A stretch of DNA of 64,000 bases. Source: Adiantum capillus-veneris. Taxonomy: Eukaryota; Streptophyta; Polypodiopsida; Polypodiales; Pteridaceae. Location: positions 176,691,740 through 176,755,739 of the forward strand of contig CM043944.1 in assembly GCA_014529385.2 (NCBI GenBank). The letters are read 5' to 3'. The notes under the pieces are model-generated. The model worked only from the letters and a program-made list of their open reading frames with translations. It was not told the origin of the DNA and searched no databases. Numbering within the stretch: position 1 is the first letter of the stretch; each line of letters starts with the position of its first letter. This document shows positions 45,861-56,779 of the stretch, in pieces. The position numbers and the translations under genes were made by a program.

Positions 45861-45983
45861 CATACAACATTGCAATATAATTATGAGATATTTAATATGT
45901 AGTTTGGATACTTAATGCTTATTTTAAGCCATCAAGATTGTAGGTATTTTCAAAGGTAAAGTAGGTGTTGTTTAAATTTGCAG

Positions 45984-47232
45984 TTCTTCAACAAGACTTT
46001 ACAATTAGCAATGTGTCTTGTGAGGTCATTGATACAAAGGATGCTCCAGCTATTGAGCGTATTGAAGAAGAATCTATCAATCCTCATTTGAACCAACAAG
46101 CTTGTAAAGAAGATGACAAAGAGATACAAGTTTTTGAAGGTCAACCATCGCAGTTGTCGGAGAGAAATTCTAGCGATACAATGGAAGTAGACGATGATGC
46201 AAGCTCCAAAACATATAGAAGCACAGAAGAAGACTCTGTCAAAAACATTTTAGTAGCTCAAGATTTGAGCACTAGAGTGCATGGTGATCCAAATCTTTCA
46301 TCCAATGATGGACCAACGCTGACTATAATACTGAGCTTGTGTGGATTGCTTTTGAGGCGTTGTTGGCAAAAGTCCAAAAAAATGAAGAGCTTGAAGTTTG
46401 AACATGAGTATATTGTTTTGCGGCCAGGATGCATTGAGTTTTTAAAGAGTGTACTAAGCATCTCCAATGTTGGCATGTGGTCAGCAGCTAATGATACACA
46501 GGTTATGAAAATCATCAAGATTTTAGAGAAGGAAGCTGGAGAACAATTTCCATTATTTATGATTTGGGGGCAAAGCCAATGTCAACAATGTGTAGAGTCA
46601 AGAATCACTCGCCCCGACAATCCTGGAGTAGAGGCATTTTTCAGACCTTTAGCTATTGCATCAACAAAGTTTGGGATTGATTTAAAAAGATTGCTGCTTA
46701 TAGATGATGCACCATTGAAAGGATGCATTAATCCTACATTAAATTGTATATTTAATCCACCATCATTTAACATTGATGAGGAGGATAATATTCTCCTTGG
46801 AGACCTGCTACCATATACCAAATCTCTTCATCATGTCAACGACATTTGTACAATTACATGATCTTCTTTGTATGGAAAAGCACCCATAGTGCAAGGTCAT
46901 GAGCTTTACAATCATGTACAAAAGGTTGTTACAGAGTGGGAGGAGCGCAATTTGGTTTGTCTACAACAACATACTCTAGAAGCAGGCTACCAGAAGCTCC
47001 TCGTGTTCTTGACTATGAGAATGGTGCCTCATTTGACACTACTAGAATATCCACTAGAAGTCAAGATAAGAAAAGGCTGACACTTCATCGAGAAAGAATG
47101 AGGATATTGAAGAATATCAAATCTATATCAACCTTGAAAGGAGCTGAGTTAATTATGCTTGCTCAAAAATTGGGGTGCAAAGAAGCCAAGAATTATATCA
47201 AACAACTCAAAAGTCAATATTGTATTCAATAG
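45984..47232 (+). pseudogene. FCP1/HAD-like phosphatase relic
   Basis: Exon starts after TTTGCAG at 45977-45983. N-terminal ~110 residues are acidic and low-complexity. From about residue 117 (ORF numbering from 45965) an FCP1-homology (NLI-interacting-factor phosphatase) domain follows: ILSLCGLLLRR, RPGCIEFLKSVLSISNVGMWSAA, LLIDDAPLKGC and NPPSFN. In active enzymes the first motif is D-x-D/N; here it reads S-L-C, so the nucleophile Asp is missing, while the later DD is kept. TGA at 46859 interrupts a frame that continues (LYGKAPIVQGHELYNHVQKV), and a frameshift near 46930-46990 leads to a Lys-rich tail ending at 47232. Likely a decayed captured host gene. Confidence 0.7.
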
Positions 47233-47239
47233 GTTCACA

Positions 47240-49160
47240 TTTGTAAAGATGATGGAACAAAATGTTGTAATGTTATGGCATTTACAGATGATCTTTGTGT
47301 ATAGAAAAACCTTTGTAAGAGTGCTTATGTTTTCAACATACATGAAGATGTGAAAGTGTTCTAAATTTTTCTATCATTGTTATGAGTAGCACGTGAGCTT
47401 GATGTGCCAAATGTTTAGTTTTTTATTTAGAAAGATTTTATAGTCTTTTATTTTGTAATTTGAGTTCATTGAGCTATTAAGAACAATGTACATGGTCATA
47501 AGGCCAAAAGTTGGTTTGTAACCATAGGAAAATTTGCACTTTATTGTATTAACACCCTATGACCCTAAGGCCATAGACTGGGTCAAATAGATTTACACTT
47601 GAAGAGAGGATGGAACAAGGTTTTGTAATGCACTGTCATTATGTACTTTGTGAGAAATCTTATGTTTTCAAATAGATTTACACATGAAAAGATGATGAAA
47701 CAAAGTTTTTAATTGTTTTTGCACCATGTACTAATAGCTCTATACTAAATCCATATGGCCTTAGGGCCATAGGGTTCCCTTTTAATGTAAAGATGCACAA
47801 ATATGATATTATGACCATGGGGCCACAAGATTCCAACAGAGATCCATTCGGTCATCTTTGTATGTAGCACATACAAATCCTGTATCTAGTACAGAAGGCA
47901 GCTAGACCACCCTATGGCCTTAGTGCCATATGGTTCCTTGTTGACATAAAGGTGTAAAAAGATGAGAATATTGTCCTTAGATACAAAATTGAGCACATAC
48001 AGTTTAAGTTTATAAGCCCTCAGTAAGAGAGGACATCATATGAACTTGGCCATAGGATCTTTTACTAACATAGAGAGCATCTTTTGACCCTAGGACCACA
48101 AGGTTCTAGTATAAAGTCATTAGTGCATAATGCTTTTGTATGTATTACCTAAAGCAACCTAACCATCATATGGCCCTAAGGCCATAGAGTTCCTTATTAA
48201 CATAAAGGTGCATGAAGATGAGCATATGGTCCTTGCTTAAGGCTACTTGACCACCCTATGGCCTTAAGTCCACAGGGTTGTCTATTAGCTTTAGGGTTTA
48301 ACAAGATAATATTATGACCTTGTGGCCACAAAATTCCAATAGAGAGCCATTAGGTCATCTATGTACGTAGTACATAAGGATCTTGTATGCAATTACACAA
48401 GGCAATTTGTGACCACCATAGGGTTCAAGCCCTCAATAATAGAGAGCATCCTATGACCCTAGGGCCATAGGGTTTTCCACTTACATAGAAATCATTCTTT
48501 GAACCTAGGGGAAAAAAGGCTTATAAGACCACAATATTAGAGAGCATCCTATGACCCTAGGACTAAAGGGTTATAGTACATAGCCATTAGTACATAATGC
48601 TTATGTATGTATTAGATAAGGTAGCCTAACCACTCTACGACCCTAAGGCCATAGGGTTCTCTATTAACATGAAGGTGCCAAAAGATGAGCATATGGTCCT
48701 TACCTAAGGAAACTTGACCACCCTTGGTCGTAGGGCCATAGGGTTCCTTGTCAACTTAAGCATGCAACAAGATGTATGGAACAAGCTTTTGTAATATTTT
48801 GGCATCTACAAATGATCTTTGGAATCTCTTGTGAAAGCGCTTATGCTTTCAAGATACAAGAAGATTTAAAAAATTAAAAGTCTTTTTTACCATTTGATAT
48901 GTTTTAATACATTTGCTAAATGTAGCTACATGAAGCCAAATTGTAAGAACCTTGCTATCTGTTTTTATGCAAAGCACCCTATGGCCTCAATGCAATAGGG
49001 CACCACCTCTATCTTCTACAAGACCTTTACCAATTGTAACTATAAGAAGCCACATGATTTTCACTCCATGACATTTGCACCCTCTGAACATAAGGCCACA
49101 AGGTGACATAATTGATTCCACAAATCACTTACTGTGTGTGGCTTGGATTTAGCACCCTAT
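47240..49160. repeat. Satellite S2, right part
   Basis: Degenerate copies of the S2 units: AATAGATTTACACTTGAAG...ATGGAACAAG at 47585 and 47670, and CCTATGGCCTTAGTGCCATATGG type palindromes up to about 49000. The last ~400 bases are increasingly diverged. Confidence 0.7.
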
Positions 49161-50340
49161 GATCCTAAGTTCAAGGAGTTTACTTCCAAGTCACAAAGTA
49201 AAAAGCAAAAGCCTCTATATTGAGAACTGCAAAGAAAAACATAAGCCTATTTGTTCACACTTAAGCTCAATTTAATGATAGCTAAAAAAGAAGGCCTATT
49301 TTTTAGGGAAAAGAAAACCTTTTAAAAAATCTTCTAAAGTGTTTATCATTTTAAATTACCACTCCACAATTTTAATGTCAAAAGAATCCAAGGGATTTGC
49401 ATCATATGCTATTAAACCCCTACGACCTTGAGGCTATACGACAAACAAGGTGCTTTTTCTAAAATGTACCACAAAAGTTGTCACGTAACATATTGGGTGC
49501 CATGTGTAGAATGTGCTCATTGTTTTATAATCACAATTTGATTATTGACTGTATGATCATACAAATTAAAATGATATAATATTTTTTGAAGGATTCCAAA
49601 TCTGAAGAATAAGAGTTTAAACATAACTTGATCTTTGTTGTACTCACCATGCATCTTAAATATCATCCATCAAAACTTTTGGTGTTGTATATATTTTCAA
49701 TCTTTTTATTTAATGAGAACATGCATGTTATAGCTTGAAAAGTAACAAAGATTTCAATTTGTGAGCTGCATCTTATTATGAGGATACTTTTCTCATTTAA
49801 ATAGCATTGTCAGTTAATGGTTTAATAATTATGGCATATTGCTATGGTTTCTTTCTTAGTAATGTTTATTTTGGGAGTGATATAAACTACCAATTATTGT
49901 TTATGAATGTTATTACTACAAAAATGGTGTTTGTTTAGCACTCAGACTTGGAGATACCATACTCTTTGTACATAGTACTTTGTTTGATATAAGATCAAGA
50001 TCATCAATTTTAGGAAAAGAGTGGAGTACTACAAAAAGGTGTTTGTTTAACACCCTCTATCTTGAAGACACCATACTCTTTGTACTTAGTGTTTTGTTTT
50101 ACATGAGACCAGCACCTGTTGGTAATCTTTGTGTCTACAATTCATATGATTTGGCATAATCGATGTATAAAATTTTATGGTAGTCACAACAAATGGTGAT
50201 TTTAAACACGTATTTTCCTAGAGACAACAACTCTAAGATCTTCCATATAGAAACCAAGCTACTTAGCATAGAGATTTAAAATTTGATAAAACACTTTCTA
50301 AAATACCGAACCTTTGTCATGGCATGCACAAAAAGGTGGG
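49160..50340. other. AT-rich region, nothing recognised
   Basis: No coding signal. A short duplicated phrase ACAAAAA(T/G)GTGTTTGTTTA(G)CAC...CATACTCTTTGTAC occurs at about 49918 and 50032, the only structure seen. Confidence 0.4.
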
Positions 50341-50575
50341 TAGGCTCCAACTTAAGTTCGAGCCTCTACCATGGCTAGGTACAAAATGGTAGAGGCTAAA
50401 CCACTATTAGGTAGAAGAAGGCATGGAAGCTCGAACTTCAGTTTGAGCCTATAAGCCACCAGTAGAGGCTAACAAATATTCGGTAGAACACATGGAGGCT
50501 CGAACTTCAGTTCGAGCCTTTGAAGTCGAGCATTTTGAAGTTCGAGCCTTTGAAGTCGAGCATTTGCGGTCGTTG
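50340..50575. repeat. Palindromic minisatellite (GGCTCGAAC / GTTCGAGCC)
   Basis: Four or five units with GGAGGCTCGAACTTCAGTTCGAGCC-type palindromes and TAGAGGCTAA...GGTAGAA spacers, followed by a direct repeat of GAAGTTCGAGCCTTTGAAGTCGAGCATTT (50518-50574). Distinct from S1/S2. Confidence 0.7.
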
Positions 50576-50579
50576 GTGC

Positions 50580-51781
50580 CACAAATACATTATGAATACA
50601 TATACCAGCCGTAGAAAATCACCCTCAACTACAACCCTACATGAAGCAATCAGTAGGATTTCACAATAGACAAACCCCCTAGGGCCTGCTATTCCGGCCA
50701 GAGAATGAAGACACGGTAATGCACCATACAAACATCCTTGAATTCTTCCTTAGACTTGCAACACTCTACGATCTCTTGGTATGGGAGGAGGTATTAAAAC
50801 TTCAAAGTCAAAGTCAGGGGAATCATCAATTAATAGCAGTGATGCTACGTAGCGCCCCCTTCGTGCCGTTGGCAGCGCCTCTCCTTTCTTCTGCAATAGA
50901 TTACAACCTTTCTCATCTCTCGCTCCCGATAACAATGATCTCCCATAAACATATCAGGGTTGAGAGAGCTCACAGACTAGTAGCCCACATTAACTGCCTT
51001 TGCCTACGCTCCTCCCAAAATTCCTTTGAAAGAGAGCACAAGTTTCGTATCAGAGCATCTAGCTGATAAATATTTGTACTCCGATGACATATTGTCCCAA
51101 TGCTTTTCCTTGAGCTCTCAAACCCCCCTTCTAGCAGTACCCTTTTTGCATCTGGTGGCTCTCACCGCCCTGATCCCTTGCTGCTCATGCACTCAACCCT
51201 GCCTGCTCCCCACCGAGTGCTGTCTTGTTGCGGTAGCTGCTGCTCACAACCTTCTCTCTCTTCTAGGGCAACAAGCCCTGCTCAACCCCCGCTTTTTGCA
51301 GCCACCTCTCCCTCTTGTAGTAGCTTCGATCCCCCCCCATGGACGTCCCTCTTGCTGCAATTGACGATGTATTTTCTCATGGACGTAGGAGCGGGATCAA
51401 TAGTAGCTACAGCACCATCTGAAGCGAGTCCTTCCCATGCATGTGAAGTGGAAGGCGAGCATGGAGTATTAGCGCCAGCAAAGATTGACGGATTGACAGG
51501 GTTGAAGTAGCGCATAAGCGAGGAGGGACCCCCACACTATCCATAACCTGCATGGAGCCATGTCTAGTTGCAAAGGGCTTGTTCTCAATAAATTGTTATG
51601 AAATACTTCGCAAGAACGAGCTTCGACTGGCTGGGGAAGAGATCATGTGGCGAAGCCCTCTAGATCCACAACATGCAGTCCCTATTCCTCACGGAAACCA
51701 ATCATGCGTCAATAATCTGACCAGGTCGGTGCACAAAATTTCTCCACGACAACATCTTGGAGTGCTCGTACGTCTGCAACT
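50580..51781. other. Degenerate region with a copia-like primer-site string
   Basis: GTATCAGAGCATCTAGCTGAT at 51049 on the plus strand resembles a copia primer site (GGTATCAGAGC) following a possible LTR end (GAGCACAAG), but no second LTR and no copia coding domain follow. Serine-, proline- and leucine-rich open frames at 51026-51510 look like composition artefacts. No gene called. Confidence 0.3.
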
Positions 51782-51964
51782 CTCGCAAACATTACGGTTG
51801 CAACAGTAAAGTTTATAGTGAGGCTGAAGAGCGTGCACGTACTGATGATGGGAGGCTGCATGGTGATGGATTTGCAGATGTGCAATAGCGGCATGCCCGC
51901 GCCCACGTGACGTCCGTCATATTTGAATTCAAATTGAAGTAAACTCACACCAATCGATAAGTGA

Positions 51965-52500
51965 AATGGATCGGCCTCAAGTTCGAGTGAAAGGGCTAGG
52001 CTTAATAATGTGTTTATAGGCTGAAAGGGATCTTGGCCTCAAGTTTGAATGCGCAAGCTTTGGAAGCATGCTTTGGTCTTTGGTATATCCTAGGGCCTAG
52101 GCACCCAAAAAAAAACGTGAAAGGGATCGGCCTCAAGTTCGAATGAGCAATCCTTGGAAACAGGCCCAACATCAAGTTCGAATGAAAGGATAGGTTGTTT
52201 ATTGTTTGAAAGGGATCTCGGCCTCGAGTTCAAATGAACAAGCCTTTGAAGCATGCTTTGGCCTTTGGACTCTGGGAGTATTTTATGGCCCAAGCACCAA
52301 ACAATATGTGAAAGGAATCGGCCTCAAGCTCGAATGAGCAAGCTTTGGAAGCATGCCAAGCCTCAAGTTTGAATGAAAGGGATGGGCTTACTATTGTGTT
52401 TATTGCTTCAAAGGGATATCTGTCTCAAGTTCAAATGCGCAAGCCTTGGAAGCATGCTTTGGCTTTTGGATTCCGAGAGTATCCTATGGCCTAAGCTTCC
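51965..52500. repeat. Minisatellite in duplication copy 1
   Basis: Three units of about 160-190 bases, starting near 51972, 52130 and 52319, each with CGGCCTCAAGTTCGAATG near the start and CAAGTT.(G/A)AATGCGCAAGC-TTGGAAGCATGCTTTGG in the second half. Confidence 0.75.
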
Positions 52501-53128
52501 AGTCAAAGTTGGGAGCATGCTTCAACCCTTGGAACTCTTTACTCTAGAGTGCTTATACAGCGACTCTTATCTCAAGTTTGAGCCACAGTCTTAACATTTT
52601 CTTGCCACAACAATTTAGTTCTAGACAACTGGAGGATTGAAATTTGGATTTCTTTCATCAATAAACGTGTTTACAATGTGTAGAAGCTCATCCCTACGAC
52701 AATGCATAATTGTGACACTCCTTTTATCATCTTTGTTAGCACAACAAGGATAGCCACATGTTGAATGGCGTGTACATTTAACACACCTCAATCTAGAACT
52801 TGTGTTTTGACAAAATTCCTACTAGAGAATCATGTCAAGACTCAAAACCTTACCTTAATATGTGACTTTACAAAGGTCAATCTAGAATTTGGGCTTGAAG
52901 TTTTGTTTTGACAAAATGCCTACTAGAGAATCATGCCAAGACTCAAAAGCTTAGTGTCATATGTGACTTTACTAGCATGAAAACCACTGAAAGCTACATG
53001 CATACAAACACAATGTGCATCCTAGAACATTGTTCACCTCTTCTTAAGAAATAGAGAACGAGAAGAATTGTCCCATTTTTGTGTATTTTTCCCATAATTC
53101 CTAAATATGTGTTATAGCTCAATTCCAT

Positions 53129-54324
53129 GTGATCACAACAAAAGATATGCCAGACAACATCATAATGGGAATGCCAATGGCCCATAAGATGTTAGAGATA
53201 CAGAATGAAAACATGACGAAGTCATCACAGAGAACAAAGGATGGAGACCAAGACTGGTCACTCACGGACGACATCACAAAGTCCTCAGGCACAGTTAAAA
53301 TGGAGACTGATACTAAAATAGATATTATTGAAGATGATTCATCTCCATCAATCAGAACTTTAGAAGAGCTTGAAGTAAATCAAGCAATATCAAGTACAGA
53401 TCAAACAGAGAAAAGAGCAACCACGATACTATTGAGCAGAGAATGCCTCCGAGACCAGAGGTAAAGAAGACAAATCTTTTAGACAAAGGTAAAGCTAAAG
53501 TGGAACTTCCACTGACTAGCATGGAAGTTGTGACAGCATATGCCTCTACATCAAAGAACCCTCATGGATCAACTTCTTCAAGAAATTTAATATTTCAAAA
53601 CTTCAAGTCAAGTGCTGACCCAACTGAACCCTCTAAGGAGACACCCATAAAAGCAAAGATATTTCAGTCAAAGTAATCAAAAAAGAAAAGGAAAGTCAAG
53701 CAATTGTTTGTTCAGAGCAATCTAGTCAAAGTCAATGATATGGTTTGGATTAAGGACGAAAAATCATTAAAAAAAAACAAACACATGGGATGGATAGCAT
53801 CGCAATGGATCTTAAAGGAACAAGAGTACTATGGAGGTGATAGACAGATATGGGTGAGAAAACCACAGGTTAGAGCATATGAAGTAACTTCCAGTCCCTC
53901 CCAAGAAAGAAGGCCCACAAGGTATCAACCTCGGCAATGTCCTAGGATACGTAAGAAGCAGGTATAAAACACAACAACATTGAAAGATGCTAAAGTCAAT
54001 CACAACCCTCAAGTGGATACTGTAAAAAGATGGACTCAAAAAATCTTCGTCTTGGATAATGATTCTACACAGGGTATACAAATATTTGTCTACGATTCAA
54101 CCATAAACCAACGGCAGCAACACCAAACCTACATGAAGATCTCAAGAGCTCAACAAAGTCAACAAAGGAGTTACAAAGGTCCTCAAAAGGTTTGGATTCC
54201 TAAGTTTTCCAATGCTCCTAGTCAAAAATCAAATGTCAACGATCAACAGAGGCCTACAACAACATCAAAGACTCCTATCAACAGGCCCAATTGGAGAATC
54301 AAACAGATAATAGAGTCCTCATAG
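53129..54324 (+). pseudogene. Unrecognised coding-like block, copy 1
   Basis: Open segments of 111, 77, 87 and 114 residues. The last three share a frame broken by TAA at 53674 and near 53965; the first is in another frame and overlaps the second by 22 bases. Composition is Lys/Gln/Ser-rich with a repeated aromatic motif: MVWIKD, QIWVRKPQ, KVWIPKFSNAP, RPNWRIKQI. The same breaks occur in copy 2, so they predate the duplication or the arrangement is real. The motif style recalls linker regions of retrotransposon gag-pol, but no enzyme domain is seen. Confidence 0.4.
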
Positions 54325-54574
54325 CCAAAGAAGGACAACTCAACCAATGTGAATGCATATTCAAAGATGGTAAAATAGGTACGTCAAAAGAAACCTTCAA
54401 TGCCAACTTGGGCCTTCACTAATCCTCTTTTTGAGGATTCAAGCTTACTTTTACCTGAAGAAATGTTTGTAGCAAGCACAAGAATGTAGAAAGCAAGTCA
54501 CGAGGGTGCAAGAAACACTCTTTGGCACAATCAGAGTCGGGCTGCTGAGCCATAAAATGAGAAAAGCATTAGAC

Positions 54575-55037
54575 CCACAGCTTCAAGTTATATTAAACTC
54601 TGTGCTAAGAGTCGTAGTTATTAAGATTACACTCAAGTTGGAAGAGTTGAGAATATATCTAAGTCATGTCGCTCATGCTGGATGAGATGAGCATAAGAGT
54701 CAAAGTCTATTAACTTACAATTGGTGGAGTGTCGTAGAGCCCAGCGCTCATGCACAATGCATAGTAAGATGAGAGCACATATCCTCGTCAATAAAAACCA
54801 TTCTTAAAGGGGTGCAAATTTCAAAGCCATGTCATATGCTTTTATAGCTACACCATCTTTTTGAAGATCCCCTCAAAATATTTCTTGCATAGTATATTGT
54901 TTTCCATGCATTTTTGTGTATGTATAAATAGGATATACCATTATTGGACATATGCACTAAACACTCTTTTTGCTTCCACCCATGCACCTTGAGTGGAGTA
55001 CAACAGGAAACAAACCAATTGTTGAGCTTATATGTGA
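54575..55037. other. No gene recognised
   Basis: AT-rich, with short direct echoes (GCTCATG..., AAGAGTCGTAG/AAGAGTCAAAG around 54607-54700). It probably continues the duplicated unit whose second copy lies beyond the window. Confidence 0.3.
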
Positions 55038-55076
55038 AGCTACTCAATATATAGAGAAGCTATATATTGAGTAGCT
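55038..55076. repeat. Perfect 17-bp stem-loop
   Basis: AGCTACTCAATATATAG (55038-55054), loop AGAAG, then its exact complement (55060-55076). A small foldback just left of the tandem array at 55.1 kb. Confidence 0.8.
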
Positions 55077-55104
55077 CAACACCAATGTCATGATAACCAA
55101 CAAG

Positions 55105-55980
55105 TCATGTAGTGGAGTCACTACTGAGCGAGTAGGAAGCTTGGGAATTGCCCAACACTCCCTATTGCTTGGTGTTGACCTTGATGTTAAAGCCATCATA
55201 GGTGACGGCAAAGACCTTAGGGCATGAAAACCGACAACGGTAAGAAAAAAATTCAATGGAGTCACTACTGAGCGACTAGGAAGCTTGGGAATTGCCCAAC
55301 ACTCCCTATCGCTTGGTGTTGACCTTGGTGTTAAATCCGTTACAAGTTCCAGAAAATACCTTGTGGAATGATAACCGACAACAGAAAGACCAAATTAGTG
55401 GTCAATACTGGGCGAATAGTAGGCTTGGGAATTGCCCAACACTCCCTATCGCTTGGTACTGACCTTGGTGTAACCGACAATGAAGACCATGGTGATGTGA
55501 TTACAAAAATATAGTTGGAGTCACTACTGAGCGAATAGGAGGCTTGGGGACTACCTAACATTCTCTATTTCTTGGTGTTGACCTTGCTCTTAAACTCATT
55601 ATGTATGATAGTTGGGTCAATACAGGGTGAATAGGATGCTTGGAAACTACCCAACGTTCCCTATCGCTTGGTACTGACCTCGGGGTTAAAATTATCAAAT
55701 GCGACAGTGAAGTCAACACCAATCGAATAGGAGGCCTGGTGACTGACCAATGCATCCCATCCAAGCAGGGAGGCATTGTAGCACGACCTAATGGGAACCC
55801 ACAAAATTGTCAAATGTTCCCTATCGCTTGGTACTAACCTTGGGGTTAAAATTATCACATGCGACAATGAAGTCAACACCAATCGAATAGGAGGCTTGGT
55901 GATTGACCAATGCCTCACGTCCAAGCAGGGAGGCATTGTAGCATGACCTAATCGCAACCCCCAAAATTGTCAAATCATGG
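55105..55980. repeat. Tandem array of ~95-160 bp units
   Basis: About seven units beginning GGAGTCACTACTGAGCGAATAGG or a variant at about 55116, 55257, 55395, 55508, 55614, 55708 and 55868. Each contains TTGGGAATTGCCCAACACTCCC or a variant and CCTATCGCTTGGT-TTGACCTTGGTGTTAAA. TTGGGAATTGCCCAA is itself an inverted repeat. Open frames on the minus strand with repeating PSDRE.WAI motifs are by-products. Confidence 0.8.
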
Positions 55981-56459
55981 ATCAGCAACCCGGCTAGGGC
56001 ATGGAAGCATGAACCTAAGATGTATAGACATAGAGGATTCAAGGGATCCTTCTACTCATCATAGAGAGAATCCATGGATAGGGATTCATCTAATCAACAA
56101 TACATTCCTAGTTACTAATCACTTGCACACAATCATCTGGTTGAAATTAACCTCCCACATCAATTACTCTTATTCACAACTCTTAATCACAACTACACAA
56201 GCGTGCAATTAACATACCTACTCCGCATTACTGTGTCCATTCCAACACAACCGCTCAATGCGACTACATATGCACACACACTAACCGCACCTTGTAGAGA
56301 GAGATTAAGAGAAGAAAGGCAGCTCCCTCACACACCATGGCCAATGGTGTGGATAGAATAGATTAACTCAAAAAAGGGACTAGGAGATTTACCATCACAT
56401 TAATACAATCTCACTTCACATAATCAAACAAAGAGACTAATAAGAAAGAAGGTGTAATT

Positions 56460-56760
56460 GATTATTATAAATCAAGAGCTACATGGGCATGGAAAGCCCA
56501 TGAGCATCATGACCATCCACTCTACAAAGAGGAGAACTCACCCAATAATGACTACTCATTAAGCATAGGGCTCTTTTATAGCTTTGGGCTTCAAACCCTT
56601 CAACTATGGGATAAAGTTGAGCTCTCTAGCCTAGACTCATACAACTTTGGAACTCCTACATGATCCCAAGCCCTATACATTGAAAAGGAAATATTGTGCA
56701 CTATGGCACATCCACAGTTTGCTACATAATTGATGTAGCATGTGTTAGCCACTGCTAACA
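56460..56760 (-). repeat. LTR-like edge with TATA box (left limit unknown)
   Basis: Minus strand starts TGTTAGCAGTGGCTAACA at 56760, directly after a purine run on the same strand, and has TATAAAAGAG at 56571-56580. This is how the 3' LTR of a leftward element looks. No coding domains are visible to its right, so the internal region may be non-coding or highly decayed. Confidence 0.4.
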
Positions 56761-56773
56761 TTCCCCCCTTCCT
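56761..56773 (-). promoter_or_regulatory. Polypurine tract candidate
   Basis: Minus strand AGGAAGGGGGGAA immediately precedes TGTTAGC, matching a retrotransposon PPT/LTR junction. Confidence 0.45.
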
Positions 56774-56779
56774 AATTTG

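Larger units (their letters stand above)
51782..54574 (+). repeat. Segmental duplication, copy 1
   Basis: Matches 61212-64000 with a constant offset of 9426 bases apart from one 3-base difference near 51842 (and its left edge). Identity is a few percent below perfect by eye. It contains a minisatellite (51965-52500) and an open-frame cluster (53129-54324). The left edge is sharp at CTCGCAAACATTA. The right edge cannot be set because copy 2 runs off the window. Confidence 0.9.

Noticed and set aside
51026-51510. Overlapping 112- and 136-residue Ser/Pro/Leu/Cys-rich frames
   Set aside because: Two frames of the same CT-rich DNA, no domain, no start context; likely compositional.
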